From contig NZ_CP035042.1 of assembly GCF_009834345.1 (NCBI RefSeq), positions 248,001-312,000 of the forward strand: DNA of 64,000 bases, written 5' to 3'. This document shows positions 17,923-26,961 of this stretch, one piece after another. The position numbers and the translations under genes are program-made. Position 1 is the stretch's first letter. Each line of letters starts with the position of its first letter. This DNA comes from Billgrantia tianxiuensis (GTDB taxonomy: Bacteria > Pseudomonadota > Gammaproteobacteria > Pseudomonadales > Halomonadaceae). The notes under the pieces were generated by a model, which was not told the DNA's origin, did no database searches, and was given only the letters and a program-made list of their open reading frames with translations.

Positions 17923-18015
17923 GGCATCGTGCTGAAATCACGTTTCGTTTTCATGTGCCGCAGAGCGTGCTGACGATACCGGTACATGGTCCGTTGCTTG
18001 TATTGAGGAGAGAGT

Positions 18016-19173
18016 ATGAATGACAGCCAACGTCAGGATTGGGACCCCCGCGCCGAGTCAGTGCTTGAAGATCAAATAACCGCCTACGATAGCATGCGCC
18101 GCCGCTGCCCGGTGGCCTACAGCGATTACCTGCAGTGGTCGCTGTTTCGCCACGAAGATGTAATGCGAGTGCTCTTGGATCACGAAACCTTCAGCAACGC
18201 TGCCAGTCACCATCTCTCCGTGCCCAATGCCATGGACCCGCCCGAGCACACGCATTTTCGGCAGCTCATCGAGCCTTATTTTCTCCCTGAGGCGATGGCG
18301 GCGTTCGAGCCGCACTGTCGAGAAATCGCCAAGCGCGTGGTGGCACGGCTGCCGCAAACGGGTGAGATCGAGGCAATGGCCGAGCTGGGGCAGAACTTCG
18401 CCTTGGAGATCCAGTGTGCCTACATGGGTTGGCCCGAGAGCCTGCATGAACCATTGCGTGACTGGGTGGAGCGCCAGCAAGCGGCAACCCTGGCAGGTGA
18501 TCGCCAGGCTCTGGGTGAGTTGGCGTTGGAGTTCGATAGCGTGATTCGCGACCTGCTGGCTGAGCGTCGGACGGCCGGTGAGGCTGCGCCGGATGATGTC
18601 ACCTCATGCATCATGAACGAGACGGTACAGGGCCGACCGCTCGCTGATGAAGAGATCGTCAGTATCATTCGCAACTGGACGGTGGGTGAGTTGGGTACAA
18701 TCGCTGCAAGTGTGGGAATACTGGTGCGCTACCTGGCTGAGCATTCAACGTTGCAGGCCAGGCTGCGCGGAGAGCCGGAGCTGTTACCGACGGCCATCGA
18801 CGAGATCTTAAGGTTGGATGCACCGCTGATATCCAATCGGCGCGTGACCAGGCAGCCGGTAGAGATTGGCGGGCGGCAGATACCCGCCGGGGAGCGACTG
18901 ACGATTCTGTGGGGCTCGGCGAACAGAGACGAGGCGGTCTTTGGCGATCCGGATGAGCTTCGGTTGGATCGGGACCCCCAGACCAACCTGCTCTACGGTG
19001 CCGGCATCCATGTCTGCCCCGGCGCGCCGCTGGCACGTATGGAACTGCGCCTGATCATGGAGGCGCTTCTCGCCGGTACCCTCCACCTGGCCTTGATAGC
19101 CGACAAACCGGCGGTTCGGGCCAGATTTCCCGCTGGTGGTTACTCATCGGTGCCCATCAGGGTGACGCGCTGA
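18016..19173 (+). CDS. Cytochrome P450
   Basis: A 385-residue soluble bacterial P450 of class I type. The heme-binding loop YGAGIHVCPGAPLARME places the cysteine ligand at residue 334; EILR with the later Arg gives the ExxR motif (about residue 264), and MDPPEHTHFRQLI is the conserved C-helix segment. In the I-helix the usual A-G-x-D/E-T reads VGELGTIAAS, so the canonical acid/alcohol pair is altered (the acid is retained, the Thr is displaced by one), which can change proton delivery. TTGAGGAGAGAGT is a good ribosome site. No ferredoxin or reductase gene is adjacent. The substrate is unknown. Confidence 0.92.
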   Translation: MNDSQRQDWDPRAESVLEDQITAYDSMRRRCPVAYSDYLQWSLFRHEDVMRVLLDHETFSNAASHHLSVPNAMDPPEHTHFRQLIEPYFLPEAMAAFEPHCREIAKRVVARLPQTGEIEAMAELGQNFALEIQCAYMGWPESLHEPLRDWVERQQAATLAGDRQALGELALEFDSVIRDLLAERRTAGEAAPDDVTSCIMNETVQGRPLADEEIVSIIRNWTVGELGTIAASVGILVRYLAEHSTLQARLRGEPELLPTAIDEILRLDAPLISNRRVTRQPVEIGGRQIPAGERLTILWGSANRDEAVFGDPDELRLDRDPQTNLLYGAGIHVCPGAPLARMELRLIMEALLAGTLHLALIADKPAVRARFPAGGYSSVPIRVTR

Positions 19174-19176
19174 ATC

Positions 19177-19204
19177 ATCGGCCGGTCCTCTGTGGCCGGC
19201 CGAT
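19177..19204. terminator. Hairpin between convergent P450 and nirF
   Basis: ATCGGCCGG / CCGGCCGAT, a 9-bp perfect stem with a 10-base loop directly after the P450 stop and just before the nirF stop on the other strand. It has no T-run, so its strength as a terminator is uncertain. Confidence 0.45.
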
Positions 19205-19213
19205 CGGCATCGT

Positions 19214-20446
19214 TCATAGCCCGATCTGGTGGGCCCGATGGGTAAAGAAGATCCCGCTGGGTGATTCGGCCGGCAGTCTGGCCAGCTCCTCGAAGGTGCG
19301 GGTGTCGTAGACCACCACCTGGTTGCTGTCCCGCGCCGAGATCCAGATGTGCTCGCCGCGGGGAGTGAACTCCTTGTGCAGGATCGAATCGCCGGGTTCG
19401 AGGGTCGCGATCACCTCCAGGGTCTGGGTGTCGATCACCTGGACCTTGTCGTTGAGCGGGTGAGCGAAGGTGACCCACACCTGGCGCTCATCGGGGCGGC
19501 TCATGACGAAGATTGGCTGGCCGTGCACCGCGATGCGGTTGGTGAGCGACCAGTCGCGGGTGTCGGCCACCAGCACCTCGCTGCGCCCCACGGCGGGAAA
19601 GAAGGCGCGGTTACCGGCCATGGCCCAGCCCTCCAGGTGGGGCATCTTGTACACCGGCAGGCGCTGCTCGCCCTGGCCATAGTCGTTCTGGCCATAGTCG
19701 GGCAGGATGCGCTGCACGCCGTTCTCCGGATGCCACAAGTCGAGCAAGGCCATGCCGTCCTCGCCGAACAGCCCGGCGATGTAGTAGCGGCCGTTGGGGG
19801 TGATCAGGGCGTCGTAGGGCATGCTGCCCACATCGCGGTGCTTGGTCAGCTCGGGCTCGTCCCGCGACATGTCCAGGGTCCATATTTCACCGGCCTCGAA
19901 CAGGCTGAAGACGAACACGTTGCCAGGCACGTCCACGACCCCCACTACCTTGGCTTGGGCCGTGCTGCCGTCCGGGCGCTGATAGGTAGCCGGCACGTCG
20001 ATGACGAGTTCCATGGTCTCGGTGTCGAATACCTTCACCCCGCCCGGTTCGTAGTTGCCCACCGCCACGAAGCGGCCGTCCTGAGAGATGGCGCCGCCGA
20101 TGCTGTTGCCGCCCTGGAGAATACGCTCGGCGATTTCGCCGGTGAGCAGGTCGAGCTTGGTCAGGCCGCCGTCGCGGCCGAAGACGAAGGCGTAACGCGC
20201 ATCGCGGGTGAACTTCACCGAGGCGTGGGAGAGATCGCCGAAGCCCTCGATGTGGCGCAGCACCTCGCGGCGGGTAGTGTCGACCAGCGCCACGCTACCA
20301 CTGGCGCGCTCGATCACCACGCCGAGGTCGCCGGTACCTCGTAGCTCCCCGTTCAGGCCAGGTGCCTCGGCCAGGACTTGTCCGGTGAGCAGCAGGGCCA
20401 GGGCACCGATGGCGGCCAGGGGCTTGAGGGGGCGGGGCAGCGGCAT
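19214..20446 (-). CDS. nirF: Heme d1 biosynthesis protein NirF
   Basis: A 410-residue beta-propeller protein of the NirF/cytochrome cd1 C-terminal family, acting late in heme d1 synthesis as a dehydrogenase on the d1 precursor. It starts at 20446 with GAGGAGA upstream and has a likely signal peptide (LAAIGALALLLTGQVLA, about residues 9-25), so it is periplasmic or membrane-anchored. ASVKFTRDARYAFVFGRDGG and GRYYIAGLFGEDG are blade segments of the family. It is cotranscribed with nirC (16 bp apart) and divergent from nirDLGHJEN, an inversion compared with the usual nirCFDLGHJEN order. Confidence 0.93.
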   Translation of the reverse strand: MPLPRPLKPLAAIGALALLLTGQVLAEAPGLNGELRGTGDLGVVIERASGSVALVDTTRREVLRHIEGFGDLSHASVKFTRDARYAFVFGRDGGLTKLDLLTGEIAERILQGGNSIGGAISQDGRFVAVGNYEPGGVKVFDTETMELVIDVPATYQRPDGSTAQAKVVGVVDVPGNVFVFSLFEAGEIWTLDMSRDEPELTKHRDVGSMPYDALITPNGRYYIAGLFGEDGMALLDLWHPENGVQRILPDYGQNDYGQGEQRLPVYKMPHLEGWAMAGNRAFFPAVGRSEVLVADTRDWSLTNRIAVHGQPIFVMSRPDERQVWVTFAHPLNDKVQVIDTQTLEVIATLEPGDSILHKEFTPRGEHIWISARDSNQVVVYDTRTFEELARLPAESPSGIFFTHRAHQIGL

Positions 20447-20462
20447 CTCGGTCTCCTCGGGA

Positions 20463-20804
20463 TCAGTCGGCCAGGGTTTCCAGGCGGTTGTCGGTACGCA
20501 GGTGATCGGCCAGCCAGCGTGCTTCGGCGTCGCTGAGTAGGGCCTTCCAGCCCGGCATGGCACTGCCGGGAATGCCGTGCTGGATGATGTGGGCGAGTGC
20601 CTCGGGGCTGAAGCCCTGCATGCGGTCGCGGGGCAAGGCCGGGCCAAGCCCGCCACGCAGGGTCATGCCGTGGCAGGAGCCGCAGTCCTGATAGAGCAGC
20701 GTCTCCAGTTCGGCTCGGCGTTCGGGGCCAAGCTCGTCGCCGCTTGCCATGGCCGGCAGAGCCAGGGCGGCACAGAACAGCGGTAACAGGGCCGGCAGCT
20801 TCAT
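20463..20804 (-). CDS. nirC: NirC, small c-type cytochrome
   Basis: A 113-residue periplasmic monoheme cytochrome c. The signal peptide (about residues 1-21, ending AMASG) is followed by the heme motif CGSCH at residues 41-45; Met in PGSAMPGW is a good sixth ligand. In cd1 denitrifiers NirC donates electrons to cytochrome cd1 or takes part in d1 assembly. I start at 20804 (MKLPALLP); the longer frame to 20837 has no similarity. It lies immediately upstream of nirF, with the divergent FNR-type boxes beyond it. Confidence 0.9.
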   Translation of the reverse strand: MKLPALLPLFCAALALPAMASGDELGPERRAELETLLYQDCGSCHGMTLRGGLGPALPRDRMQGFSPEALAHIIQHGIPGSAMPGWKALLSDAEARWLADHLRTDNRLETLAD

Positions 20805-20887
20805 CGAAGACCTCGGCGGCAGCTTGTCAATCGGCATCGCGAGAGCGAGCCGTCGCCGCAGTGTCCCGCTCGGAGAAAAGGCTCGCC

Positions 20888-20901
20888 TTGACCGTCATCA
20901 A
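20888..20901. promoter_or_regulatory. FNR/Anr/Dnr-type box, nirC side
   Basis: TTGACCGTCATCAA: TTGAC-N4-ATCAA, nine of ten consensus positions. It lies about 84 bp upstream of nirC in the divergent nir promoter region and probably serves nirC-nirF. Confidence 0.7.
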
Positions 20902-20926
20902 GCGCATGGCAAGTCGCTCGGGACTT

Positions 20927-20940
20927 TTGACTTGCGTCAA
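20927..20940. promoter_or_regulatory. FNR/Anr/Dnr-type box, nirD side
   Basis: TTGACTTGCGTCAA, a perfect TTGAC-N4-GTCAA palindrome with the TTGAC half common in Dnr/NNR sites. It is 91 bp upstream of the nirD start and should drive nirDLGHJEN under low oxygen and nitric oxide. Confidence 0.75.
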
Positions 20941-21030
20941 CGGCACGTCTGATGGCGGCTTCCAGGGCTGATGTGGCATGTAAGATACCGCTTAAGATCA
21001 TGCCTCCATCGTCCTGCCTGGTACCTGCCC

Positions 21031-21504
21031 ATGGCTGAACTCGACGCACTCGACCGACGCCTCATCGATACCTATCAGCGCGGCCTGCCACTCTGCGAAC
21101 GGCCCTTCGCCGCCATGGCCGAGCGCTTGGGTGTGAGCGAGGCACAGGTGATCGAGCGGCTCCAGCTGTTGCAGCAGGGCCAGGTTCTGAGCCGGGTAGG
21201 GCCGGTATTCGACCATGCTCGCGCCGGGGCCAGCCTGCTGGCGGCCGTTTCCGTGCCCGAGGCCGAGCGTGACGCGGTGGCGGCGGCGATCAACCGCTCC
21301 CCCGGGGTCAATCACAACTATGCCCGTGAGCATCGCTACAACCTCTGGTTCGTGATGACCGCGGCCGACGAGAACCAGCTCGAGGCTCGCCTGGAGGCAC
21401 TGGAGGAGGAGCTGGGCTGGCCGCTGCTGCGCCTGCCGATGGTCGAGGGGTACCACATCGATCTCGGCTTCCCGATCCCCTGGGACGAACTGGAGGCGCC
21501 ATGA
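21031..21504 (+). CDS. nirD: NirD, siroheme decarboxylase subunit (Lrp-like)
   Basis: A 157-residue AsnC/Lrp-like protein. NirD, L, G and H together convert siroheme to 12,18-didecarboxysiroheme on the heme d1 pathway. An N-terminal winged helix (LDALDRRLIDTYQRGLPL) is followed by the ligand domain with HNYAREHRYNLWFVM, the conserved His-containing loop of these decarboxylases. It is the first gene of the plus-strand nir operon and overlaps nirL by ATGA. I assign D, L, G and H by gene order in Pseudomonas and by the terminal motifs. ATG 21031 is chosen; the upstream extension is not conserved. Confidence 0.87.
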   Translation: MAELDALDRRLIDTYQRGLPLCERPFAAMAERLGVSEAQVIERLQLLQQGQVLSRVGPVFDHARAGASLLAAVSVPEAERDAVAAAINRSPGVNHNYAREHRYNLWFVMTAADENQLEARLEALEEELGWPLLRLPMVEGYHIDLGFPIPWDELEAP

Positions 21505-22021
21505 ACGACCTGACCTCGACCGCCACTGCTCCCCGCATGAGTGCATCTCCCCAGCGCCTGCGTTCGTTGCTCGAAGCGGGCCTGCCGCTGACCGAGCGCC
21601 CGTGGCGGGCGCTGGCCGAGCAGTGCGGCATGAGCGAAGGCGAGGTGCTGGCCTGGGTCGAGCGCTGGCAGCGGGAGGGGCTGATCAAGCGCCTGGGGCT
21701 GGTGGTCAGGCACCACGCCCTGGGCATTCGCGCCAACGCCATGGTGGTGTGGGACCTGCCCAACGCCGCCGTGGCCGAGATAGGCCGGCGGCTGGCGGCG
21801 GAGCCCGCGGTGACGCTCTGCTACCGCCGTCGGCGGTGTCCTCCGGTATGGCCCTATAACCTGTTCTGCATGATCCACGGCACCCGGCGCGAGCGGGTGT
21901 TGGCGGCACTCGATGAGATCGTCCAGCGCCACGGCTTGCAGGGCATCCCCGCCGAGTGCTGTTCAGCCGCAAGGCCTACAAGCAGTGCGGTGGCCGTTAT
22001 ACCTGCGAGGAACGGTCATGA
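21501..22021 (+). CDS. nirL: NirL, siroheme decarboxylase subunit (frameshifted)
   Basis: A second Lrp-like decarboxylase subunit. The frame starts MNDLTSTATAPRMS and runs through YRRRRCPPVWPYNLFCMIHG, then changes frame at the CCCC run 21947-21950. With one extra C the C-terminus reads RRVLFSRKAYKQCGGRY, the typical NirL/NirH ending, and stops at 22021, giving 173 residues. It overlaps nirD and nirG by 4 bases on each side, so the coupling argues that the gene is intact in the organism. NirL pairs with NirD or NirG in the decarboxylase complex. Confidence 0.85.
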
Positions 22022-22499
22022 CACCCGAGCCTGCCCGCCGCCCCGAGCCGGTCGAACTCGACGCTGCCGACCGGCGCATCGTCAACCGCCTGCAGGATGG
22101 GTTGCCGCTGGTGGCGTCGCCCTATGCCGCGGTGGCAGCCGAACTTTCGATCTCCGAAGGGGAGCTGCTCTACCGCCTCGAGCGGCTGCTCGAAGCCGGG
22201 GTGCTGAGCCGCTTCGGCCCCATGTACCACGCCGAACGGCTGGGCGGCGGGCTGACCCTGGCGGCGCTGGAAGTGCCGGAAGCCGATTACGAGCGAGTCA
22301 CCGCGGCGGTCAACGCCTTCCCTGAAGTGGCCCACAACTACCGTCGCGAGCATCGCCTCAACATGTGGTTCGTGCTGGCCACTGAGACCCCGAGCGCATC
22401 GACGAAGTGATCGCGGCGATCGAGGCCGCTACCGGTCTTGCGGTGTTCAACATGCCCAAGCAGGAGGAATTCCATGTCCGTCTCCACCTGCCCGTCTGA
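22018..22499 (+). CDS. nirG: NirG, siroheme decarboxylase subunit (frameshifted)
   Basis: A third Lrp-like subunit: MTPEPARRPEPVELDAADRR opens a winged helix, and HNYRREHRLNMWFVL repeats the His loop seen in NirD. The frame shifts at CCCC 22388-22391; adding one C yields PERIDEVIAAIEAATG and the ending VFNMPKQEEFHVRLHLPV, like the NirG C-terminus, 160 residues in all. It overlaps the nirL stop by ATGA, and nirH begins inside its last 26 bases. Together with NirH it forms a second pair of decarboxylase subunits. Confidence 0.85.
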
Positions 22500-23021
22500 G
22501 TCGTCGAACGCCGCCTCACCGGCGAGCGGACTGGACGAACTCGACCGGGCCATCGTGCTGTCCACCCAGGCCGGGCTGCCGCTGGTACCGGACCCTTGGG
22601 GGCGGTGGGCAAGCCGCTGGGCCTGGCCGGCAACGAGGTGCTGGTGCGCCTGCGACGCATGCAGGCGAACGGGATGATCCGTCGCATCGCGGCGGTGCCC
22701 AACCACTACCGTTTGGGCTACGTGGCCAACGGCATGAGCGTGTGGGACGTGGACGATGCCCATATCGAGCGGCTGGGGCGCGAAGTGGCGGCCATACCCG
22801 GCGTGAGCCACTGCTACCGTCGCCCGCGCCACCTGCCCGAGTGGCCCTACAACCTGTTCGTGATGCTGCACGGGCGCACGCGCGAGGAGGTCGAGCGTCA
22901 GGCCGAGGCGCTGCGCGAGCGGCTCGGCGAGGCCTGCCGCGACCACCGCATCCTGTACAGCTCACGCATTCTCAAGAAGACCGGTCTGCGCCTCGCGCGC
23001 CGGCCCGGCCCGCCGCGCTGA
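22474..23021 (+). CDS. nirH: NirH, siroheme decarboxylase subunit (frameshifted)
   Basis: The fourth Lrp-like subunit. AGGAGGAATTCC precedes the ATG at 22474, and LDELDRAIVLSTQAGLPLV is the start of the winged helix. The frame breaks at GGGGG 22598-22602; one more G restores DPWG-AVGKPLGLAGNEV and a 182-residue protein ending with RILYSSRILKKTGLR, which matches the 'VLFS' C-terminal motif of the NirL/NirH class. CYRRPRHLPEWPYNLFVMLHG is the conserved His-loop segment. The excellent ribosome site and conserved tail argue that the gene is functional and the shift is technical. Confidence 0.85.
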
Positions 23022-23049
23022 GGCCTGTACCGCGCCAGAGGAGGTTTCC

Positions 23050-24264
23050 ATGTTCCGCGTCACCCGCTACGTCAAATCGCTGCTCGAGCCCACGCTCCAA
23101 GGTGTCGGTATCGGTGCCGCGCCGCCCAAGCCCTCCGGCCCGGTGGTGATCTGGAACCTGATCCGGCGCTGCAACCTGACCTGCAAGCACTGCTATACCG
23201 TCTCGGCGGACATCGACTTCACAGGCGAGCTTTCCACCGACGAGGTCTTCGGCGTGCTCGACGACCTCAAGCGCTTCCGCGTACCGGCGCTGATCCTCTC
23301 CGGCGGCGAGCCGCTGATGCGGCCCGACATCTTCGAGATCTCCCGGCGCACCAAGGAACTCGGCATCTATACCGGGCTCTCCACCAACGGCACCCTCATC
23401 GACGAGAGCAACATCGCGCAGATCGCCGAGTGCGGCTACGACTACGTGGGCATCAGCATCGACGGTCTCGAGGCCACCCACGACGAGTTCCGCCGCCGCC
23501 AGGGGGCGTTTCGCGAGTCGATGCATGCGGTGAAGCTGTGCAAGCAGCACGGCATCAAGGTGGGGCTGCGCTTCACCCTGACCCAGCATAACTACGAGCA
23601 GCTCGACGCCATCCTGGCGCTGATCGAGGAGCACGACGTCGACAAGTTCTACCTCTCGCACCTCAACTATGGCGGGCGCGGCCATCGCCACCGCAAGCAG
23701 GACGCCTGGTACCGGATGACCCGCGACGCCATGACCCGACTGTTCGACCACTGCCGGGCGGAACTCGAACGTGGCGTCGAGCGCGAGTACGTCACCGGCA
23801 ACAACGACGCCGACGGTCCCTTCCTGCTGATGTGGGCGCGCGAGCATTTCCCCGACCGGGTCGAGGCGCTGGAGCGGCGCCTGGTCCACTGGGGCGGCAA
23901 CGCCTCGGGGGAGTACATCGCCAATATCGACAACCTGGGCACCGTGCACCCGGACACCTTCTGGTGGGACCACGCCATCGGCAACGTACGCCAGCGGCCT
24001 TTCTCCGAGATCTGGCGCGACAGCCAGGACGAGCTGATGCAGGGCTTCCGTCAGCGTCCGCGGCCGCTCAAGGGACGCTGCGCCGAGTGTCGCTTTCTTT
24101 CGATCTGCAACGGCAATACCCGGGTGAGGGCATGGAAGGTCACCGGGGACCCCTGGGAGGAGGATCCCGGCTGCTACCTCAGCAATGAGGAGATCGGCGT
24201 CGAGCCGAGCCGGCAGCGCCGTGTAGCCGCCCCCTTCGACACGATTCAGGCCATCGAGCTGTAG
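23050..24264 (+). CDS. nirJ: NirJ, radical SAM heme d1 synthase component
   Basis: A 404-residue radical SAM enzyme acting on didecarboxysiroheme to replace propionates by oxo groups. The 4Fe-4S SAM motif CNLTCKHC occupies residues 41-48; ILSGGEPLMRPD is the SAM-binding GGE motif; and a C-terminal SPASM-like cluster is seen in CAECRFLSICNGNTR and GCY. AGAGGAGG is a strong ribosome site. It lies between the decarboxylase genes and nirE, as in Pseudomonas. Length and motifs are complete. Confidence 0.95.
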   Translation: MFRVTRYVKSLLEPTLQGVGIGAAPPKPSGPVVIWNLIRRCNLTCKHCYTVSADIDFTGELSTDEVFGVLDDLKRFRVPALILSGGEPLMRPDIFEISRRTKELGIYTGLSTNGTLIDESNIAQIAECGYDYVGISIDGLEATHDEFRRRQGAFRESMHAVKLCKQHGIKVGLRFTLTQHNYEQLDAILALIEEHDVDKFYLSHLNYGGRGHRHRKQDAWYRMTRDAMTRLFDHCRAELERGVEREYVTGNNDADGPFLLMWAREHFPDRVEALERRLVHWGGNASGEYIANIDNLGTVHPDTFWWDHAIGNVRQRPFSEIWRDSQDELMQGFRQRPRPLKGRCAECRFLSICNGNTRVRAWKVTGDPWEEDPGCYLSNEEIGVEPSRQRRVAAPFDTIQAIEL

Positions 24265-24328
24265 GCCTCGGGACACGAAATCGGAACACGAAAAAAAGAC
24301 CGTTTGACGCTTCGGGGAGAGGCCGACA

Positions 24329-25189
24329 ATGACCGCACACCGCCATTCGCGACACCTGAGTTTCGCCCTCGACGAGGCACCGCTGGCGCCCGGCGAAGTC
24401 GCCATCGTCGGCGCCGGACCGGGCGATCCAGGCTTGCTCACTCTGCGCGCGCTGTCGCTGCTGCAGCAGGCCGACTGCCTGGTGTTCGACCGCCTGGTGT
24501 CCGAGGAGGTATTGGCACTGGCCCGCCCCGAGGCACAGCGCTACTACGTGGGCAAGGCCTCGAGCCATCACTCGCTGCCCCAGGAGGAGACCAATGCCCT
24601 GCTGGTCAAGCTGGCTCGTGAGGGCAAGCGGGTGCTGCGGCTCAAGGGGGGCGATCCCTACATCTTCGGTCGCGGCGGCGAGGAGGCCGAGTACCTGGTC
24701 GAGTGCGGCGTCGGCTTTCGCGTGGTGCCGGGCATCACCTCGGCCTCGGGCTGCTCCAGCTACGCCGGTTTCCCGCTCACCCACCGCGATCATGCCCAGA
24801 GCGTGACCTTCGTTACCGGCCACGCCAAGGCCGACGGTGAGCTGGCGCTGGACTGGGCCGCCCTGGCAGTGCCGCACCACACCGCGGTGTTCTACATGGG
24901 CCTGGCCAACGCCGCGCTGATCAGCTCCGAGCTGCAGCGTCACGGCCTGCCGGCGGACCACCCGGTGGCGCTGGTGGAGCGCGGCACCACCCCCGAGCAG
25001 CGCCACGTGCTGACCACCCTGGGCGATCTGGTGGAGGCAATCGAGCGCGAGGCGCTCAAGCCGCCGACACTGATCGTGGTGGGCGAAGTGGTGCGCCTGG
25101 CCGATACCCTGGCGCCCGGCATGACCCGGCTGACCCGCGCGGATGCCGAGATCGCACCGCCTGCCGCCATGCGGAGGGTCGCATTGTGA
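24329..25189 (+). CDS. nirE: NirE, uroporphyrinogen-III C-methyltransferase
   Basis: A 286-residue SAM-dependent methyltransferase that turns uroporphyrinogen III into precorrin-2, the first step of heme d1 (and siroheme) synthesis. [18 protein letters not shown] is the N-terminal signature, [19 protein letters not shown] the second, and [20 protein letters not shown] the third. No dehydrogenase or ferrochelatase domain is fused, so it is NirE/CobA-like rather than CysG. The stop overlaps the nirN GTG start. Its position in the nir operon assigns it to heme d1. Confidence 0.95.
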   Translation: MTAHRHSRHLSFALDEAPLAPGEVAIVGAGPGDPGLLTLRALSLLQQADCLVFDRLVSEEVLALARPEAQRYYVGKASSHHSLPQEETNALLVKLAREGKRVLRLKGGDPYIFGRGGEEAEYLVECGVGFRVVPGITSASGCSSYAGFPLTHRDHAQSVTFVTGHAKADGELALDWAALAVPHHTAVFYMGLANAALISSELQRHGLPADHPVALVERGTTPEQRHVLTTLGDLVEAIEREALKPPTLIVVGEVVRLADTLAPGMTRLTRADAEIAPPAAMRRVAL

Positions 25190-26715
25190 AGGCTCCCACG
25201 CAGCTCATTGGTGCCCTGCTGGGCCTGGCACTGCCTGTTGCGTCGCTGGCGCAGGGGGATGCGCCCGACCCGCATATGCTCTACAACCAGCACTGCTCGG
25301 TGTGCCACGGCGTCAGCCGCCTGGGCGGAATCGGCCCCGCGCTGTTGCCGGACAACCTCTCGCGGCTCAAGCACGCCGAGGCCGTCGAAGTGATCCGCGA
25401 CGGCCGCCCGGCCACACAGATGCCAGCCTACGGCGAACTGCTCGGCGAAGCCGAGATCGCCGCCCTGGCGGAATGGATCTACGAGCGGCCCGAGGTCGAG
25501 CCGAGCTGGAGCGACGCGGACATCCTGGCCAGCCACATCGTCAACCATGCTTACGGCACGCTGCCCGACGAGCCGGTGTTCGAGGTGGAGGATCTCAAGA
25601 ACCTGTTCATCGTGGTGGAGATCGGGGACCATCATGTCAGCCTGCTCGACGGCGACCGCTTCGAGCGCATTGCCCGCTTCCCCAGTCGTTACGCGCTGCA
25701 CGGCGGGCCCAAGTATTCGCCCGACGGCCGCTACGTCTACTTCGGCTCCCGCGATGGCTGGGTGACCAAGTACGACATCTACAACCTCGAGGTCACCGCC
25801 GAGGTGCGCGCCGGCATCAACATGCGCAATATCGCCGTCTCCGCCGACGGACGCTACGTGTTGGCCGGAAACTACCTGCCCCACACCCTGGTGCTGCTGG
25901 ACGCGCGCAACCTCGAGCTGATCGCCAGCATTCCGGTGGAAGGGCTCAACGGCGAGACGTCGCGGGTCAGCGCCGTCTACACCGCGCCGCCGCGCAACAG
26001 CTTCGTCGCCGCCCTGCGCGACATCCCCGAGGTGTGGGAGATCCGCTGGCCCGAGGAGCGTGCCGCCGGCGACGAGGCGCTGGTCGGCGACTTCGCCCTG
26101 CATCGCATGGAAGCGCCGGATTACCTCGACGACTTCTTCTTCGACATGGAGTACCGCTACCTGGTCGGCGCCGCCCGCGGCGGCAAGGGCGGGCAGGTGT
26201 TCGACATGGACGAGGAGATCAAGGTCGCCGACCTGCCGCTGGAAGGCATGCCGCACCTGGGTGCCGGCATTACCTGGGAGCTTGACGGCCGTCGGGTGAT
26301 GGCGATCCCCCACATCGACAAGGGGCAGGTCTCGGTGTTCGACATGAGCGACTGGTCGCTGGTGACCCAGATCGAGACCGATGGCCCCGGCTTCTTCATG
26401 CGCAGCCACGAGAGCTCGCCCTACGCCTGGGTCGACGTCTTCTTCGGCCCCAACCACGACCGCATCCACGTGATCGACAAGCAGAGCCTGGAGATCGTCG
26501 AGACGCTGATCCCCGAGCCGGGCAAGACCGCCGCCCACGTCGAGTTCGACCGCCGCGGCGAGACCCTGCTGCTGAGCATCTGGGACGACGACGGCTACCT
26601 GCTGTGGCTCGACGCCAACACCCTGGAGGAGTTGGGGCGCATGCCGATGAAGCGGCCATCGGGCAAGTACAATGTGTGGAACAAGACCCAATACGAAGAA
26701 GGCACCAGCCATTAG
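25186..26715 (+). CDS. nirN: NirN, d1-type dehydrogenase with N-terminal cytochrome c
   Basis: A 509-residue periplasmic protein that catalyses the last double-bond formation of heme d1. A signal peptide (ending ASLAQG near residue 24) precedes the heme c motif CSVCH at residues 37-41 and a cytochrome cd1-like eight-bladed propeller ([21 protein letters not shown], and later [13 protein letters not shown]). It starts with GTG, overlapping nirE by 4 bases. NirS itself shares this architecture, but the segments, length and place at the end of the operon fit NirN better. Confidence 0.87.
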   Translation: MKAPTQLIGALLGLALPVASLAQGDAPDPHMLYNQHCSVCHGVSRLGGIGPALLPDNLSRLKHAEAVEVIRDGRPATQMPAYGELLGEAEIAALAEWIYERPEVEPSWSDADILASHIVNHAYGTLPDEPVFEVEDLKNLFIVVEIGDHHVSLLDGDRFERIARFPSRYALHGGPKYSPDGRYVYFGSRDGWVTKYDIYNLEVTAEVRAGINMRNIAVSADGRYVLAGNYLPHTLVLLDARNLELIASIPVEGLNGETSRVSAVYTAPPRNSFVAALRDIPEVWEIRWPEERAAGDEALVGDFALHRMEAPDYLDDFFFDMEYRYLVGAARGGKGGQVFDMDEEIKVADLPLEGMPHLGAGITWELDGRRVMAIPHIDKGQVSVFDMSDWSLVTQIETDGPGFFMRSHESSPYAWVDVFFGPNHDRIHVIDKQSLEIVETLIPEPGKTAAHVEFDRRGETLLLSIWDDDGYLLWLDANTLEELGRMPMKRPSGKYNVWNKTQYEEGTSH

Positions 26716-26961
26716 TAATCATTGGCTGCGCGGGCGATTCGCTTTGTTGCACGATTGCTGGTGCGCCAGCCCGGTCAGAATCCTCACATATACCCCATAT
26801 GCTCCGGTTCTTGTGCATCGTGCGCCTCGCGCTTCATCCCGCTCGCTCAATGATTGGCTGCGTGGCGATTAAAAAGAAGCATTCTTGATACTCGTCATGA
26901 AGCCGCCCGACGCGAATCGCCATAATGGATTCATCCAAGCATTCAAGTCGGGTATGCCGCC
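26716..26961. promoter_or_regulatory. nnrS upstream region with imperfect repeat and weak FNR-like box
   Basis: This 246-bp gap holds two near copies of ATTGGCTGCG(C/T)GG(G)CGATT at about 26721 and 26854, and at 26885-26898 TTGATACTCGTCAT, which keeps a full TTGAT half and three of five bases in the other half. The latter may be a weak Dnr/FNR site for nnrS. Confidence 0.4.

Noticed and set aside
24940..26712. Minus-strand open frame of 590 codons opposite nirN and the end of nirE
   Set aside because: No motif or plausible composition; nirN on the plus strand explains the sequence.
25186..26715. nirS instead of nirN
   Set aside because: The architecture is shared, but operon position after nirE and the propeller segments fit NirN; a NirS call needs alignment that I cannot run.
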